Of a stretch of 57,469 bases of DNA, positions 17,941-28,168 are shown one piece after another. The DNA lies in contig JAJYGC010000003.1 of assembly GCA_021785195.1 (NCBI GenBank), positions 1-57,469 of the forward strand. Reading direction: 5' to 3'. The notes under the pieces are model-generated. The model made no database searches. It was not told where the DNA came from and saw nothing but the letters and a program-made list of their open reading frames with translations. The DNA is from Nitrospirota bacterium. GTDB lineage: Bacteria > Nitrospirota > Leptospirillia > Leptospirillales > Leptospirillaceae. Each line of letters opens with the position of its first letter. The stretch's first letter is position 1. Made by a program: the position numbers and the translations under genes.

Positions 17941-19026
17941 TTGTCTGTTTCGGGAATTATCGAGAAGGTTCTGCCCAGACTGAAATCGATGCGTGAGCGT
18001 TACCACGAGATTTCCGGAAAGATGGCCGACCCGAATGTTTCTCGAAGTCCTTCTCTTTATATGAAGCTGGCTCGCGATCAGTCGGAGCTTTCCGGAATCG
18101 TTTCGCTGTATGAAGAGTACCTTCGGATCGTCCGGGAGCAGGATGATTTGGGGGAAATGAAAAACGATCCCCAGTTCATGGAGCTTGTTCCCCAGGAAGA
18201 GCGGCGTCTCGCGACTGTTTTGTCTGAGGTCGAACTCAAGCTGCTGGATTCCATCCTTCCCAAGGATGAACGGGACAGGAAGAATGTCTTCCTGGAAATC
18301 CGTGCTGGAGCGGGAGGGGAAGAGGCTGCCCTTTTTGCCCGGGAACTCGCGAGGATGTACCTTCGCTTCATCGAGCGAAAGGGGTTCCGCTTCGAGATTA
18401 TGGAGACGAGTGACACAGAGATTGGGGGAGCCAGGGAAACGGTCATTTATGTCCAGGGTTCGGGTATTTACAGTCTCCTCAAGTTTGAAAGCGGTGTTCA
18501 CCGGGTGCAGCGGGTTCCGGTGACTGAGGCGGGAGGACGGATTCACACCTCTACCGTTACGGTGGCAGTCATTCCAGAAGCCTCGGAGGTCGAGGTCCAG
18601 ATTGAGGCAAAGGACCTGAGGATCGACACGTTCTGCGCTTCGAGTGCTGGGGGCCAGAGTGTCAATACGACCTATTCAGCCGTACGCATTACCCATATTC
18701 CTACGAATATAGTGGTTTCCTGCCAGGATGAACGTTCCCAGTTGAAAAACAAGGCCAAGGCAATGAAAGTGCTCCGGGCCCGTCTGTTGGAAAAGGAAGA
18801 AACCCTTCAGAATGCGAAAATCGCATCGGATCGCAAAAGCCAGGTGGGAACCGGGGACAGGTCAGAAAGAATCCGTACCTATAATTTTCCACAGAATCGT
18901 GTTACCGATCATCGGATAGGGATGACTCTCTACCAGCTCGATCATGTGATGGAAGGGGAAATTGACCCGTTTGTGGATGCCTTGAGGGCCCAGGAAAGAG
19001 CGCTGGAGGTTGAACATCTCGAATGA
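17941..19026 (+). CDS. prfA: Peptide chain release factor 1
   Basis: RF1, 361 aa, recognises UAA and UAG stops. The PxT codon-reading tripeptide is Pro-Val-Thr at 193-195 and the catalytic GGQ is at 237-239 (SSAGGQSVNTTYSAVR). The start is TTG at 17941 with AGAGGAAA before it. It is 9 bases from rpmE and overlaps prmC by 4 bases, as expected because PrmC methylates the GGQ glutamine. Confidence 0.96.
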   Translation: MSVSGIIEKVLPRLKSMRERYHEISGKMADPNVSRSPSLYMKLARDQSELSGIVSLYEEYLRIVREQDDLGEMKNDPQFMELVPQEERRLATVLSEVELKLLDSILPKDERDRKNVFLEIRAGAGGEEAALFARELARMYLRFIERKGFRFEIMETSDTEIGGARETVIYVQGSGIYSLLKFESGVHRVQRVPVTEAGGRIHTSTVTVAVIPEASEVEVQIEAKDLRIDTFCASSAGGQSVNTTYSAVRITHIPTNIVVSCQDERSQLKNKAKAMKVLRARLLEKEETLQNAKIASDRKSQVGTGDRSERIRTYNFPQNRVTDHRIGMTLYQLDHVMEGEIDPFVDALRAQERALEVEHLE

Positions 19027-19907
19027 TGGAAGAGGTGCAGAAGGGGCTTCCTGAGCCAGATGGAACCGTTTTGGAATGGATCTCCTGGGGGGAACGCATG
19101 CTCTGTGGGCTTCCGGAGGATGGAAGGCGGGAGGCCCGTTCCTTCCTGGCAGAGATTCTCTCGGACCCGGTCGCACCCTGGACACGTTGGGACATGCCCC
19201 TGACCCCCGAGCAGTCGGCATTATACAAAAGCTGGATTTACCGTCGTTCGGTCCGGGAGCCGTTTTACCGAGTTACGGGGTCGATTCCGTTCATGGGGAG
19301 GACGTTCCGAATCGGTCCGGGTGTCCTGGTTCCGAGGCCTGAGACAGAGGTTCTTCTGGCATCGATCCAGGATCTGTTCGGTTCCGGGAGGCCTTCTCGT
19401 ATTCTTGATCTGGGATGCGGGAGCGGGGTTCTGATCGTCAGCCTGTTGGCAATGTTTCCGAAAGCATTGGGAATTGCGGTGGACCGTTGGCCATCGCCCC
19501 TTTCGTGGACGGTGAAGAATGCCCAACTTAACAATGTTCGGGACCGATTGCAGGGAATCTGTGGAGACTGGACGGAAATGCTGGGTGCCCGGGGCATGTT
19601 CGATCTGCTGGTTTCGAACCCTCCTTATATTCCGACGAACACGATTCCTTCCCTGTCACCGGAGGTGCGCTTGTTTGATCCCAGGGAAGCGCTGGATGGG
19701 GGAAAGGATGGACTGGACTTCTATCGGAGACTATTGCCGGTCTTGCCCGACCTGCTGAACCCTGGAGGGGTGGCTGCAGTTGAGATCGGGGGGGACCAGG
19801 GATATTTTTTCAGGGGTTCCTTCGGCCGTGTTTCAGGATGTGATGGTCCCTGGATCGTCAAGGATGTCGGAGGCCAGGATCGTGTGGTCATCTGGAAGAA
19901 AGGTTAA
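19023..19907 (+). CDS. prmC: Release factor glutamine N5-methyltransferase PrmC
   Basis: This 294-aa SAM-dependent methyltransferase modifies the GGQ glutamine of release factors. The SAM-binding DLGCGSG is at 129-135 and the catalytic NPPY at 199-202. The N-terminal helical domain (1-90) is less conserved but FYRVTGSIPFMGRTF is typical. It overlaps prfA by ATGA and is 6 bases from murA. Confidence 0.95.
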   Translation: MMEEVQKGLPEPDGTVLEWISWGERMLCGLPEDGRREARSFLAEILSDPVAPWTRWDMPLTPEQSALYKSWIYRRSVREPFYRVTGSIPFMGRTFRIGPGVLVPRPETEVLLASIQDLFGSGRPSRILDLGCGSGVLIVSLLAMFPKALGIAVDRWPSPLSWTVKNAQLNNVRDRLQGICGDWTEMLGARGMFDLLVSNPPYIPTNTIPSLSPEVRLFDPREALDGGKDGLDFYRRLLPVLPDLLNPGGVAAVEIGGDQGYFFRGSFGRVSGCDGPWIVKDVGGQDRVVIWKKG

Positions 19908-19913
19908 ACCGGC

Positions 19914-21236
19914 TTGGACCGATTCCATATAGTAGGCGGTACTCCCCTCTCGGGTGAGGTCAGGGTGTCCGGAGCTAAGAACGCTGCGCTTCCAATCCTT
20001 TTTTCCACCTTGTTGGGGGGGAAGCTGGAGATCGGGAATGTGCCGGCGTTGAGGGATATCAGGACAGCGCTGTCCCTGCTGGGCCACCTTGGCATCCATG
20101 CGATTTCACTTCCGGGCGGGAATGCCCCTTCCGTGGCGCTGGACCCCGTCGTGGAATCTCCGGATGTCTGGACGGGTCATTTCCGTTTTTCGGAAGTGGA
20201 TGAAAGCTCCTATGAGGCTCCTTATGATCTGGTCAGGACCATGCGGGCCTCAATCCTTTGTCTCGGGCCATTGCTGGCACGCCGGAAACGCGCCCGTGTT
20301 TCCCTTCCCGGAGGGTGTCTCATCGGTGCCCGCCCCGTGGACATGCATCTGAATGCTTTTGTCCGGATGGGAGCAAATATCTCCATCGATCACGGATATA
20401 TTGATGCAAATACGAACGGGCTTGTCGGGTGTGATATCCATCTTCCGTATCCAACGGTGACCGGAACCGAAAACATTCTCATGGCGGCAGTCCTGGCCCA
20501 GGGGACAACCTGCATCTTCAATGCGGCCCAGGAACCGGAGGTAACAGATCTGGCATTGAGCCTGAAGGCTCGCGGGGCCCGAATCGATGGGATTGGAACA
20601 TCATCAATTCGGATTGAAGGGGTTTCAGCGCTCTCTGCAGGAACCCACAAAGTAATGTGGGACCGGATTGAGGCAGGAACATTCCTTCTGGCGGGGGCTC
20701 TTCTCGGGGAACCACTGACTGTTCATGGATTTGACTCGGACCTTCTGGTGTCCCTGATGGTCGCCTTGTCGGAGATGGGGGCGTCCTTCGAGTCGCATGG
20801 ACACTCGGTCACGGTTAGGCGAATCTCCAGTCCCAGGGGGACAACCATCCGGACAGAGCCCTACCCTGGCTTTCCCACGGACATGCAGGCCCAGATCCTT
20901 CCTCTTATGGCCATCGCCAACGGATCCTCGACAGTGGTCGAGACGGTTTTTGAAAATCGCTTTACCCATGTGATGGAGATGAACCGGATGGGAGCCCGTA
21001 TCGATATTCATGGTTCCCGGGCATTTGTCCGGGGCGGATCAGTCTTGGAGGGAGCCAGTGTCATGGCGTCGGACCTCAGGGCGTCGGCGGGACTTGTCCT
21101 GGCCGGGTTGGTCGCCAACGGAGAGACGGTGATTCAGAGGGTTTACCACATCGATCGCGGGTATGAGAGGATCGAGCGAAAACTGGAATCCCTTGGAGCC
21201 CGGATCAAGCGCGTCCGGGAGGAGGCAGTGACATAG
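19914..21236 (+). CDS. murA: UDP-N-acetylglucosamine 1-carboxyvinyltransferase MurA
   Basis: This 440-aa enzyme catalyses the first committed step of peptidoglycan synthesis, transfer of enolpyruvate to UDP-GlcNAc. Active-site Lys22-Asn23 lie in SGAKNAALP and the fosfomycin-target Cys135 in PGGCLIGARPVDMHL. The start is TTG at 19914 with AAAGG from the end of prmC. The cysteine is retained, so the sequence gives no sign of natural fosfomycin resistance at this residue. Confidence 0.96.
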   Translation: MDRFHIVGGTPLSGEVRVSGAKNAALPILFSTLLGGKLEIGNVPALRDIRTALSLLGHLGIHAISLPGGNAPSVALDPVVESPDVWTGHFRFSEVDESSYEAPYDLVRTMRASILCLGPLLARRKRARVSLPGGCLIGARPVDMHLNAFVRMGANISIDHGYIDANTNGLVGCDIHLPYPTVTGTENILMAAVLAQGTTCIFNAAQEPEVTDLALSLKARGARIDGIGTSSIRIEGVSALSAGTHKVMWDRIEAGTFLLAGALLGEPLTVHGFDSDLLVSLMVALSEMGASFESHGHSVTVRRISSPRGTTIRTEPYPGFPTDMQAQILPLMAIANGSSTVVETVFENRFTHVMEMNRMGARIDIHGSRAFVRGGSVLEGASVMASDLRASAGLVLAGLVANGETVIQRVYHIDRGYERIERKLESLGARIKRVREEAVT

Positions 21237-21244
21237 AAGCTCCT

Positions 21245-21889
21245 TTGGTCCTGGCACTGCCAAAAGGCAAGATGTTTGAAGACACCGTGGAAATTCTTTC
21301 GGCTTCGGGATACGACTTTCCCGGTCTATCTTCAAAATCACGTCGGCTGACCTTTGATTCTTCGAATCGGAAATTGAGGGTTCTCATGATCAGGGGAGCT
21401 GATGTTCTGCCTTATGTCGAGCATGGCGGCGCCGATATGGGCATTGTGGGTCTTGACCTGATTCTCGAACAATCCCGAAATGTCCTGGAACCGATGGACC
21501 TGAAGATCGGTCTTTGCCGTCTGGTTGTTGCCGGTCCCAAGGGGTGTCCCGATTTCCCGGCCGGACGTCCACTGAGAATTGCCACGAAGTATCCTCGATT
21601 GTCTGAACAGTTTTTCCTGGACCGTGGATTATCCGTGGAAATCCTGAAACTCTATGGCTCGCTGGAGCTGGCTCCCAAGGTAGGAATGGCGGACCAGATC
21701 GTGGATCTGGTCGCCACGGGTCGTACCCTTCGGGAAAATCAGATGGAGATCCAGGAAGAAATCCTGGTTTCAACGGCACGTCTTGTGGTTAATCGGGCCT
21801 CCTGGCCGATCAGGAACAAGGAGATCCGCCTTTTCATGGATCGCATCCTTCCCAATCTTCCCCGACAGCCAGTGATTTCCGGGGAGTGA
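21245..21889 (+). CDS. hisG: ATP phosphoribosyltransferase, short form (HisG-S)
   Basis: This 214-aa protein catalyses the first step of histidine synthesis. It begins LVLALPKGKMFEDTVEIL and has the PRPP loop VATGRTLREN near 157-166. The length matches the short form, which lacks the C-terminal regulatory domain and in known systems needs HisZ; no hisZ is visible here. The only usable start is TTG at 21245. The nearest Shine-Dalgarno (GGAGG within the murA end) is about 20 bases away, so coupling to murA translation is likely. Confidence 0.95.
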   Translation: MVLALPKGKMFEDTVEILSASGYDFPGLSSKSRRLTFDSSNRKLRVLMIRGADVLPYVEHGGADMGIVGLDLILEQSRNVLEPMDLKIGLCRLVVAGPKGCPDFPAGRPLRIATKYPRLSEQFFLDRGLSVEILKLYGSLELAPKVGMADQIVDLVATGRTLRENQMEIQEEILVSTARLVVNRASWPIRNKEIRLFMDRILPNLPRQPVISGE

Positions 21890-21925
21890 ACCCCTCAAAC
21901 TCGCCACGCCCCCTGGAGGAGATTG

Positions 21926-23260
21926 GTGAAAAAAACCAGTGAGCGTCTTTTTGAAGCCAAGACTCTTGAAGAAGCCCGATCCATCCTGAAGCCTCTCCTA
22001 TCCCGGGGGAGGGATCCCGAGGGGGCGGCGGTACGGGAACGGGTCCATGAAATCCTGGAAAATGTCCAGCGCGAGGGCGATGAAGCTGTCCTTCGGTATG
22101 CCCGTGACCTGGACGGGTTTTCTGGGACTATAAGTACCTGGAAGGTTGAGCCCTCCAAACTCCAGGAAGCTTATGAAAGTCTTTCCACCCCCGAAAGAGA
22201 CGCCCTAATGTCGGCTTGTGACCGGATTCGGGAATTCCATGAACGCATTCTTGCCTCGACTGTTCGGTCTCTCGAAGCGGTGCCCGGTCGTGCGGGTGTA
22301 CGCACCCTTCCCCTTTCGCGGGTGGGAGTCTACGTCCCTGGTGGAACTGCCGCCTATCCTTCGACTGTCCTGATGACAGCTGTGGTCGCCCGGGTTGCAG
22401 GTGTTACTGATATTATAGGAACCTCTCCCGCTGGAAAAACAGGAATTCCTGCTGCCATTCTGGCCGCTTTTTTTGTAGCCGGGGTCACCGATGTCTATCA
22501 GGTTGGAGGAGTCCATGCAATCGGGGCCATGGCGTTTGGAACGCAGACCATTCCTCCTGTGGACAAGATCGTAGGTCCCGGAAACCGGTATGTTGCAGAG
22601 GCCAAACGGCAGGTTTTCGGGACGGTTGACATCGATATGGTCGCCGGTCCTTCCGAAGTCCTTGTTTTGGCGGACAGTTCGGCCAATCCCGGAATTGTGG
22701 CTGCCGACCTTCTGGCCCAGGCTGAGCATGATACACAGGCTGCAGCCATCCTGATCACGACGGATCGAAATTTCGCCCTGAAGGTTGCCACCGAACTCGA
22801 TCGCCAGCTTGGGGATCTTCCGCGTCAGAAAATCGCCAGGGAGTCTTTGGAACGATTTGGGTTTCTTCTAGTTGTTCCGGATGCGGAATTGGCGATTGGA
22901 CTGTCTGATCTCATTGCCCCGGAACATCTGGAGATCCATGCGGAAAATCCCGACGGCTGGTTTTCCCGTGTGCGAAATGCCGGGGCTGTTTTTATCGGTT
23001 CCGACACGGCAGAGGCATTTGGGGATTATTGCTATGGGCCAAGTCATGTTCTCCCCACCAACGGGTCTGCCCGTTTTTCCTCGCCCGTCTCTGTGGAGAC
23101 CTTTTTAAAACGGACGAGCATCCTGAAAGGATTTTCCTCGGAAGGTGAAAAACGGGCCATGATCCGGACAACGACCCTTCTGGCAAGACTAGAAGGGCTC
23201 GAAGGACATGCGCGTGCCGCCCTAATCCGTTCGCTCGGGAAAGATGAGGTTGGGTCATGA
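21926..23260 (+). CDS. hisD: Histidinol dehydrogenase
   Basis: This enzyme of about 444 aa oxidises L-histidinol to histidine in two NAD-dependent steps. Typical blocks are [40 protein letters not shown] and LLAQAEHD (zinc and catalytic His region). GTG at 21926 is preferred over TTG at 21923 because GGAGG lies 6 bases before it. It overlaps hisC by 4 bases. Confidence 0.96.
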   Translation: MKKTSERLFEAKTLEEARSILKPLLSRGRDPEGAAVRERVHEILENVQREGDEAVLRYARDLDGFSGTISTWKVEPSKLQEAYESLSTPERDALMSACDRIREFHERILASTVRSLEAVPGRAGVRTLPLSRVGVYVPGGTAAYPSTVLMTAVVARVAGVTDIIGTSPAGKTGIPAAILAAFFVAGVTDVYQVGGVHAIGAMAFGTQTIPPVDKIVGPGNRYVAEAKRQVFGTVDIDMVAGPSEVLVLADSSANPGIVAADLLAQAEHDTQAAAILITTDRNFALKVATELDRQLGDLPRQKIARESLERFGFLLVVPDAELAIGLSDLIAPEHLEIHAENPDGWFSRVRNAGAVFIGSDTAEAFGDYCYGPSHVLPTNGSARFSSPVSVETFLKRTSILKGFSSEGEKRAMIRTTTLLARLEGLEGHARAALIRSLGKDEVGS

Positions 23261-24339
23261 AGAAGGAATCGTTGGGCTGGGTTCGCCCAGAACTGTGTTC
23301 CATGTCAGGATACTCCGTCCTGGAGTCTCCGGAAGGGACCATCAAGCTTGATGCGATGGAGAACCCATTCGGCCTTCCGGAAGATGTGCGCTCCAGGTTG
23401 GCGCGGGAGGTTTCTTCCCTTTCGTTCAATCGATATCCTGATCCTCAGGCCCGGGAATTGAAAGAGGTGGTCTCAGGCGTTTTGGGAGTGCCCACCCCCC
23501 GGTTATTTTTTGGGAATGGTTCGGATGAAGTTCTTCTGAACCTGTTTCTGGCGACCTCCGGAGCGATTGTCAGCCCTGAACCGACATTCTCGATGTACCG
23601 GATTATCGCCAAATCCGTTGGAAGACCCTTCCGGGGATTTTCCCTCCTGTCCGATTTGTCATTGGACATGAAGGCTCTGGAAAGGGTGCTTCAGGAGGAA
23701 GAACCGGGGATTCTTGTTCTGGCAACTCCGAATAATCCCACAGGAACAGCGTATTCCATGGAACAGATCGCCCAGGCTGCAACCTTGGCGTCCCAAGCCG
23801 GATTTACGACACTTCTGGACGAGGCCTATTATCCCTTCCATGGAGAGTCAGTGCTGGATGGCTTGTCCGATTTGGAGAACCTTTTGGTTCTGAGGACTTT
23901 CTCCAAAATGGGACTTGCAGGACTCCGGCTCGGATTCCTGTCGGCTCCGGAAGAGATCGTGGGAATACTGGACAAAATCCGGCTTCCATATAATATGGAC
24001 GCATTAACACAGAAGGCTGCGGTCTTTCTCCTGAAAGAAGTCCTTCCCCTATTGGAGGACCAGGTTCGGGAAATCCGTGTTCTCAGGGATGAACTTCAGG
24101 AGAAGATGTCCCGAATTTCGGGTGTTTCGCCCGTTCCTTCCCGGGCCAATTTCATTCTTTTTCGGGTCTTTGGAAAATCTCCGGAAGCACTTTTCCAGTT
24201 TATTTTGGGAAAAGGTATCCTAGTGAGGGATGTCAGCTCCCATCACCCTCTGTTAAGCGGGACGCTCAGGGTAACAGTCGGGACGAGGGAAGAAAACATG
24301 ATTTTTCTCAATGCGTTGAAGGAGGGTATGAGATCGTGA
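23257..24339 (+). CDS. hisC: Histidinol-phosphate aminotransferase
   Basis: This 360-aa PLP enzyme makes histidinol phosphate from imidazole acetol phosphate. The lysine that holds PLP is Lys217 in RTFSKMGLAGLRLGF, with NNPTG at 159-163 and DEAYYPF at 188-194. It overlaps both neighbours by 4 bases. Confidence 0.95.
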   Translation: MKKESLGWVRPELCSMSGYSVLESPEGTIKLDAMENPFGLPEDVRSRLAREVSSLSFNRYPDPQARELKEVVSGVLGVPTPRLFFGNGSDEVLLNLFLATSGAIVSPEPTFSMYRIIAKSVGRPFRGFSLLSDLSLDMKALERVLQEEEPGILVLATPNNPTGTAYSMEQIAQAATLASQAGFTTLLDEAYYPFHGESVLDGLSDLENLLVLRTFSKMGLAGLRLGFLSAPEEIVGILDKIRLPYNMDALTQKAAVFLLKEVLPLLEDQVREIRVLRDELQEKMSRISGVSPVPSRANFILFRVFGKSPEALFQFILGKGILVRDVSSHHPLLSGTLRVTVGTREENMIFLNALKEGMRS

Positions 24340-24986
24340 ACGGGAAAGGATCTCGGCAGTCTGTTTCACCTGAAAATGGAAAAAAAATGGGCAAACGACG
24401 CGCCTCCATTGAACGCTCTACACGGGAAACGGTGATTCGAGGGGAACTTGTCCTGGATGGGACCGGTCAGTCGAATGTCCAGACAGGAATCCCTTTTCTC
24501 GATCATATGCTGGATCAATTGTCGCGTCATGGCCTTTTCGACATCACCCTTGAAATCAAGGGGGACCTGGAGGTCGATCTCCACCATTCCGTGGAGGACG
24601 CCGGTCTGGTTTTGGGAGACCTTTTTGACCAGGCCTTGGGAGACCGTCATGGGATTACCCGTTTTGGACACTTTCTGGCCCCTCTTGATGAAACCCTTGC
24701 AGAAGTGGTCATAGACCTGTCGGGACGCCCCTATCTCGTGTATGACCTTTCTTTTGAGCGTGGTGAACGAATCGGTTCATTCGACCCGGATCTGATTCAG
24801 GATTTCCTTCAGTCATGGGTGGTTAGAAGCCGGACAACGCTGCATGCGAGAATCCTTTATGGCAGGAATCTTCATCACAAGGCCGAGTCCTTGTTCAAGG
24901 CACTGGCTCGGGCCTTGAGAGAAGCTGCCTCCATTGATCCCCGACAGGTGGGGATTCCCTCGACAAAGGGGAGTCTCCAGAAGTGA
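24336..24986 (+). CDS. hisB: Imidazoleglycerol-phosphate dehydratase
   Basis: This 216-aa monofunctional HisB has metal-binding motifs GIPFLDHMLDQLSRHG and HHSVEDAGLVLG, and later LHHKAESLFKALARAL. No phosphatase domain is fused, so histidinol-phosphate phosphatase must be encoded elsewhere. GTG 24336 overlaps hisC; a downstream ATG at 24387 would remove a low-complexity 17-residue leader. Confidence 0.95.
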   Translation: MNGKGSRQSVSPENGKKMGKRRASIERSTRETVIRGELVLDGTGQSNVQTGIPFLDHMLDQLSRHGLFDITLEIKGDLEVDLHHSVEDAGLVLGDLFDQALGDRHGITRFGHFLAPLDETLAEVVIDLSGRPYLVYDLSFERGERIGSFDPDLIQDFLQSWVVRSRTTLHARILYGRNLHHKAESLFKALARALREAASIDPRQVGIPSTKGSLQK

Positions 24987-25618
24987 CGCACAAAACGGCC
25001 GTGATTGATTACGGGATGGGCAACCTGTTCTCTGTCCTCAAGGCACTTGAAGCTGCAGGCCACGATGCCTTCCTGGCCAATGCACCTGAAAAGGTTTCGG
25101 GTGCATCCCATCTGGTTTTACCCGGAGTGGGTGCGTTCGGTGAGGGGATGGCCCATCTGGAAGAACGGGGATTTGTCTCGTTCTTGAGGGAATGGTCTTT
25201 GTCAGAAAGGCCACTTTTGGGAATCTGTCTGGGTCTTCAACTCCTTTTCGAGATTGGGGAGGAGTTTGGTGTTCACCGTGGACTCTCACTCCTGCCAGGG
25301 AGGGTTGTTCCGTTTTCTCCGTCGTTGGGGAAAGTGCCTCATGTCGGATGGAACCAGGTCACACGGAGTCAGGGACACTTTTTGTGGGAAGATCTTCCTG
25401 AGACACTTGAATTTTATTTTGTGCATTCGTATCACGCATCAGGTGTTCCGGAGGAATTTGTCTTGGGCAGGACGGAGTATCAGGTTTCCTTTCCGTCTGT
25501 TGCCGGTCGGGGCATGACTGTGGGGGTGCAGTTTCATCCAGAAAAGAGCCAGGACTTGGGCATTGCCATTCTTCGGAACTTCGGAAAGGTCGGAAATGCA
25601 GCTTTATCCCGCGATTGA
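24983..25618 (+). CDS. hisH: Imidazole glycerol phosphate synthase, glutaminase subunit HisH
   Basis: This 211-aa class I glutamine amidotransferase has the nucleophile Cys82 in LLGICLGLQLLFE and the His-Glu of the triad in GVQFHPEKSQ. It supplies ammonia to HisF. It starts within the end of hisB and its own end overlaps hisA by 23 bases. Confidence 0.96.
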   Translation: MTHKTAVIDYGMGNLFSVLKALEAAGHDAFLANAPEKVSGASHLVLPGVGAFGEGMAHLEERGFVSFLREWSLSERPLLGICLGLQLLFEIGEEFGVHRGLSLLPGRVVPFSPSLGKVPHVGWNQVTRSQGHFLWEDLPETLEFYFVHSYHASGVPEEFVLGRTEYQVSFPSVAGRGMTVGVQFHPEKSQDLGIAILRNFGKVGNAALSRD

Positions 25619-26324
25619 TCTCAGAAACGGAAAGGTTGTTCGGCTTACGCAGGGCCGGTTTGACCAGGAGACCATTTATGGAGAGGATCCGGCCAAAATG
25701 GCCCTCCACTTCCGTGAGCATGGGGCGCGTCATCTTCATGTGGTGGATCTCGATGGGGCAAGGGAGGGCGTCCCGGTCAATCAACCCCTTATCCGGGAGA
25801 TTGTCCGGGCATTCGGGGGATTTGTCCAGGTGGGGGGGGGAGTCCGTTCCCGGGAGATTGCCCACTCCTACTTTGATGCGGGCGTGTCGCGATTGATTCT
25901 TGGGACTGCAGCAATTATGGATCCTGGGTTTCTGGGGGAGATGATCGAACGCCATCCCGACCGTTTTTATGTTGGGATCGATGTCAAGGATGATGGTCTG
26001 GCGGTAAGGGGGTGGCTGGATGTCGATTCCAGGGATCCTCTTGAGGTTATGGTCCGGATGTCGGAAATGGGGGTTCGGGGATTTGTTTATACGGATATCC
26101 AGCGGGATGGACTTTTGTCCGGTCCAAATTTTGACCGCTATGAGATCCTGAAGAGAACGGTGCATGCTCCTGTCATTGCCAGTGGAGGAATCCGTGATCT
26201 ATCGGACCTGTCCCTTCTCCGTGAAATGGGGATTGATGGGGCGATTGTCGGAAAATCCCTTTACACCGGGGTGATGGACTTGACCACAGCCCTTTCATTC
26301 CTGGGCTATCCAACCGAAGGGTAG
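25596..26324 (+). CDS. hisA: Phosphoribosylformimino-5-aminoimidazole carboxamide ribotide isomerase HisA
   Basis: This 242-aa TIM barrel has its first catalytic Asp in [14 protein letters not shown] and the second in the phosphate-binding half [15 protein letters not shown]. The start at ATG 25596 follows GGAAAGG and gives the family N-terminus; the frame extends upstream to 25563 with unrelated residues. Confidence 0.95.
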   Translation: MQLYPAIDLRNGKVVRLTQGRFDQETIYGEDPAKMALHFREHGARHLHVVDLDGAREGVPVNQPLIREIVRAFGGFVQVGGGVRSREIAHSYFDAGVSRLILGTAAIMDPGFLGEMIERHPDRFYVGIDVKDDGLAVRGWLDVDSRDPLEVMVRMSEMGVRGFVYTDIQRDGLLSGPNFDRYEILKRTVHAPVIASGGIRDLSDLSLLREMGIDGAIVGKSLYTGVMDLTTALSFLGYPTEG

Positions 26325-26329
26325 ACAGG

Positions 26330-27106
26330 GTGCTCCTTAAAAGAATCATTCCCTGTCTCGACATGAAGGGGGGCAGGGTTGTCAAGGGTGTTCGTTTCGG
26401 AAATCTTGTAGATGCCGGGGATCCGGTGGAGGTTGCCCGTCTCTATAACCGGATGGAGGCAGACGAAATCTGCCTCCTGGACATTGGGGCGACTCTTGAA
26501 GAACGGGAAACCCTGCTCGATGTCGTTCGGCATACGGCGGAGGCTGTATTTTTACCTCTGACAGTGGGTGGTGGAATCCGTTCCATTGAAGATATGCGAA
26601 AAATGTTGTTGGCTGGGGCGGACAAGGTTTCCATCAACTCGGCAGCGATCCAGAATCCGTCTCTTTTAGAGGAAGGTGCTCGCCGGTTTGGGAGTCAGTG
26701 CATTGTTCTGGCCGTTGATGTCAAGAAGGAATCCGGAGGATATCACGTATACAGCCGGGGAGGGACCGTTCCGACCGGCCTTGACGCATTGGAATGGATC
26801 GAACGTGCCGTTGGTCTGGGTGCGGGTGAGATCCTGCTGACCTCCATAGACCGTGATGGGACGGGTCTGGGTTATGACACGGCGTTGATCGATGCCGTAA
26901 CACGCCGGGTCCGTGTACCCGTCATTGCATCGGGCGGGGCGGGTTCGATGGAACATTTCAGGGAAGCATTCGAGGTGGGGGCGGATGCCGCATTGGCCGC
27001 GAGTCTCTTCCATTTTGGAGAACTTACGGTCCCCAGGCTCAAAGAGTATCTTTTGGAACGTGGGTCTCCGGTGCGCCCTCTCAGGGGTCGTTCGGTCATC
27101 GAATAA
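26330..27106 (+). CDS. hisF: Imidazole glycerol phosphate synthase, cyclase subunit HisF
   Basis: This 258-aa TIM barrel begins [20 protein letters not shown] (catalytic Asp11) and has [15 protein letters not shown] with the second catalytic Asp. It forms imidazole glycerol phosphate with HisH. The start is GTG with AAGGG ahead, 5 bases after hisA. Confidence 0.96.
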   Translation: MLLKRIIPCLDMKGGRVVKGVRFGNLVDAGDPVEVARLYNRMEADEICLLDIGATLEERETLLDVVRHTAEAVFLPLTVGGGIRSIEDMRKMLLAGADKVSINSAAIQNPSLLEEGARRFGSQCIVLAVDVKKESGGYHVYSRGGTVPTGLDALEWIERAVGLGAGEILLTSIDRDGTGLGYDTALIDAVTRRVRVPVIASGGAGSMEHFREAFEVGADAALAASLFHFGELTVPRLKEYLLERGSPVRPLRGRSVIE

Positions 27107-27122
27107 AACTCAGGGAGAGAAT

Positions 27123-27794
27123 GTGGAGTCTTCAGATCGCCCTTTCCAAAAGGATGGGCTCGTTCCGGCGATTGTTCAGAACTGGAGCACGGGACGGGTA
27201 CTGATGCTGGGGTACGTGAATCAGGAGTCCCTGGAGAAAACGCGGGCGACGGGGCGGGTCACCTTTTACAGTCGGAGCCGACGCCGTATCTGGGAAAAAG
27301 GTGAAACATCAGGAAATTACCTGCAGGTTGTCGAGATACGGGAAGATTGTGATCAGGATTCGCTCTTGATCCTCGCTCGTCCGATGGGCCCCACTTGCCA
27401 TACAGGGGCTGTTTCCTGTTTTGATGACCCTCCCGGAGCTCCAACGGCTGACAGGGGACTTCCCCCATTCGAAACCTGGGCTGAACTGCTGGAGACCATT
27501 CGGGTTCGGAAAGAGGCGGACCCTTCCGTCTCCTATACTGCATCCCTGCTGAAGAAACCAGAAGGATCCGTCCTGAAAAAAATCCAGGAGGAGTCCACTG
27601 AAGTTCTGATTGCGGCTCTTTCGGAGTCCAGGGAAAGGCAGGCCAGTGAATGGGCTGACCTGTTGTTTCATATTGGGGTTGCGTTGGAGCGGTTTGGACT
27701 TTCTTGGGATGAGGTTATGTCTATTTTGGAAGCCCGTCGTGGGATCGGTGGGCTACGTGAAAAGCAGGGCAGGACAGAAAAAAAGGGGGGGTGA
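27123..27794 (+). CDS. hisI: Fused phosphoribosyl-AMP cyclohydrolase / phosphoribosyl-ATP pyrophosphatase HisIE
   Basis: This 223-aa bifunctional enzyme carries out steps 2 and 3 of histidine synthesis. The HisI domain (about 5-110) has VLMLGYVNQESL, FYSRSRRRIWEKGETSGN and the zinc site around CDQDSLL and GPTCHTG. The HisE domain (about 120-223) has KKIQEESTEVLIAA and EWADLLFHI. GTG 27123 is chosen because GGGAGAG lies just before it and the frame upstream is not HisI-like. Confidence 0.95.
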   Translation: MESSDRPFQKDGLVPAIVQNWSTGRVLMLGYVNQESLEKTRATGRVTFYSRSRRRIWEKGETSGNYLQVVEIREDCDQDSLLILARPMGPTCHTGAVSCFDDPPGAPTADRGLPPFETWAELLETIRVRKEADPSVSYTASLLKKPEGSVLKKIQEESTEVLIAALSESRERQASEWADLLFHIGVALERFGLSWDEVMSILEARRGIGGLREKQGRTEKKGG

Positions 27795-28156
27795 TGGCAG
27801 TAAATGAGGCTTCCTGTGTGTTTTGCCGGATCCTGAAGGGAGAAATTCCTTCCCAGAAGATTTATGAAGACGAGTCATCCATTGTGGTTCGCGATGTGAA
27901 TCCTCAGGCTCCTTTCCATCTTCTTGTAATTCCCAGGGAACATGTTCCGGACATCGCGGGAGCGCTCCGTCGGGAGAAAGGAGAGGAGCGTGTGGGAAAA
28001 CTTTTCAACACTTCCGTCCGGATAGCAACCGAACAGGGGTTCGGTTCCAGCGGATTCCGGCTGGTCGTGAACTCCGGGACGGACGGGGGGCAGACTGTGG
28101 GGCACCTCCATCTTCACCTGATGGGTGGACGTCAAATGACTTGGCCCCCCGGGTAG
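27794..28156 (+). CDS. HIT-family nucleotide hydrolase (HinT-like)
   Basis: This protein of about 120 aa starts with CVFCRILKGEIPSQKIYEDE and ends with the histidine triad GHLHLHLMGG, typical of HinT purine nucleoside phosphoramidases. It starts at the hisIE stop (ATG 27794; GTG 27791 is also possible). It is the last gene of the long plus-strand run and converges on HU. Confidence 0.93.
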   Translation: MAVNEASCVFCRILKGEIPSQKIYEDESSIVVRDVNPQAPFHLLVIPREHVPDIAGALRREKGEERVGKLFNTSVRIATEQGFGSSGFRLVVNSGTDGGQTVGHLHLHLMGGRQMTWPPG

Positions 28157-28168
28157 CTGGTTCGAAAC

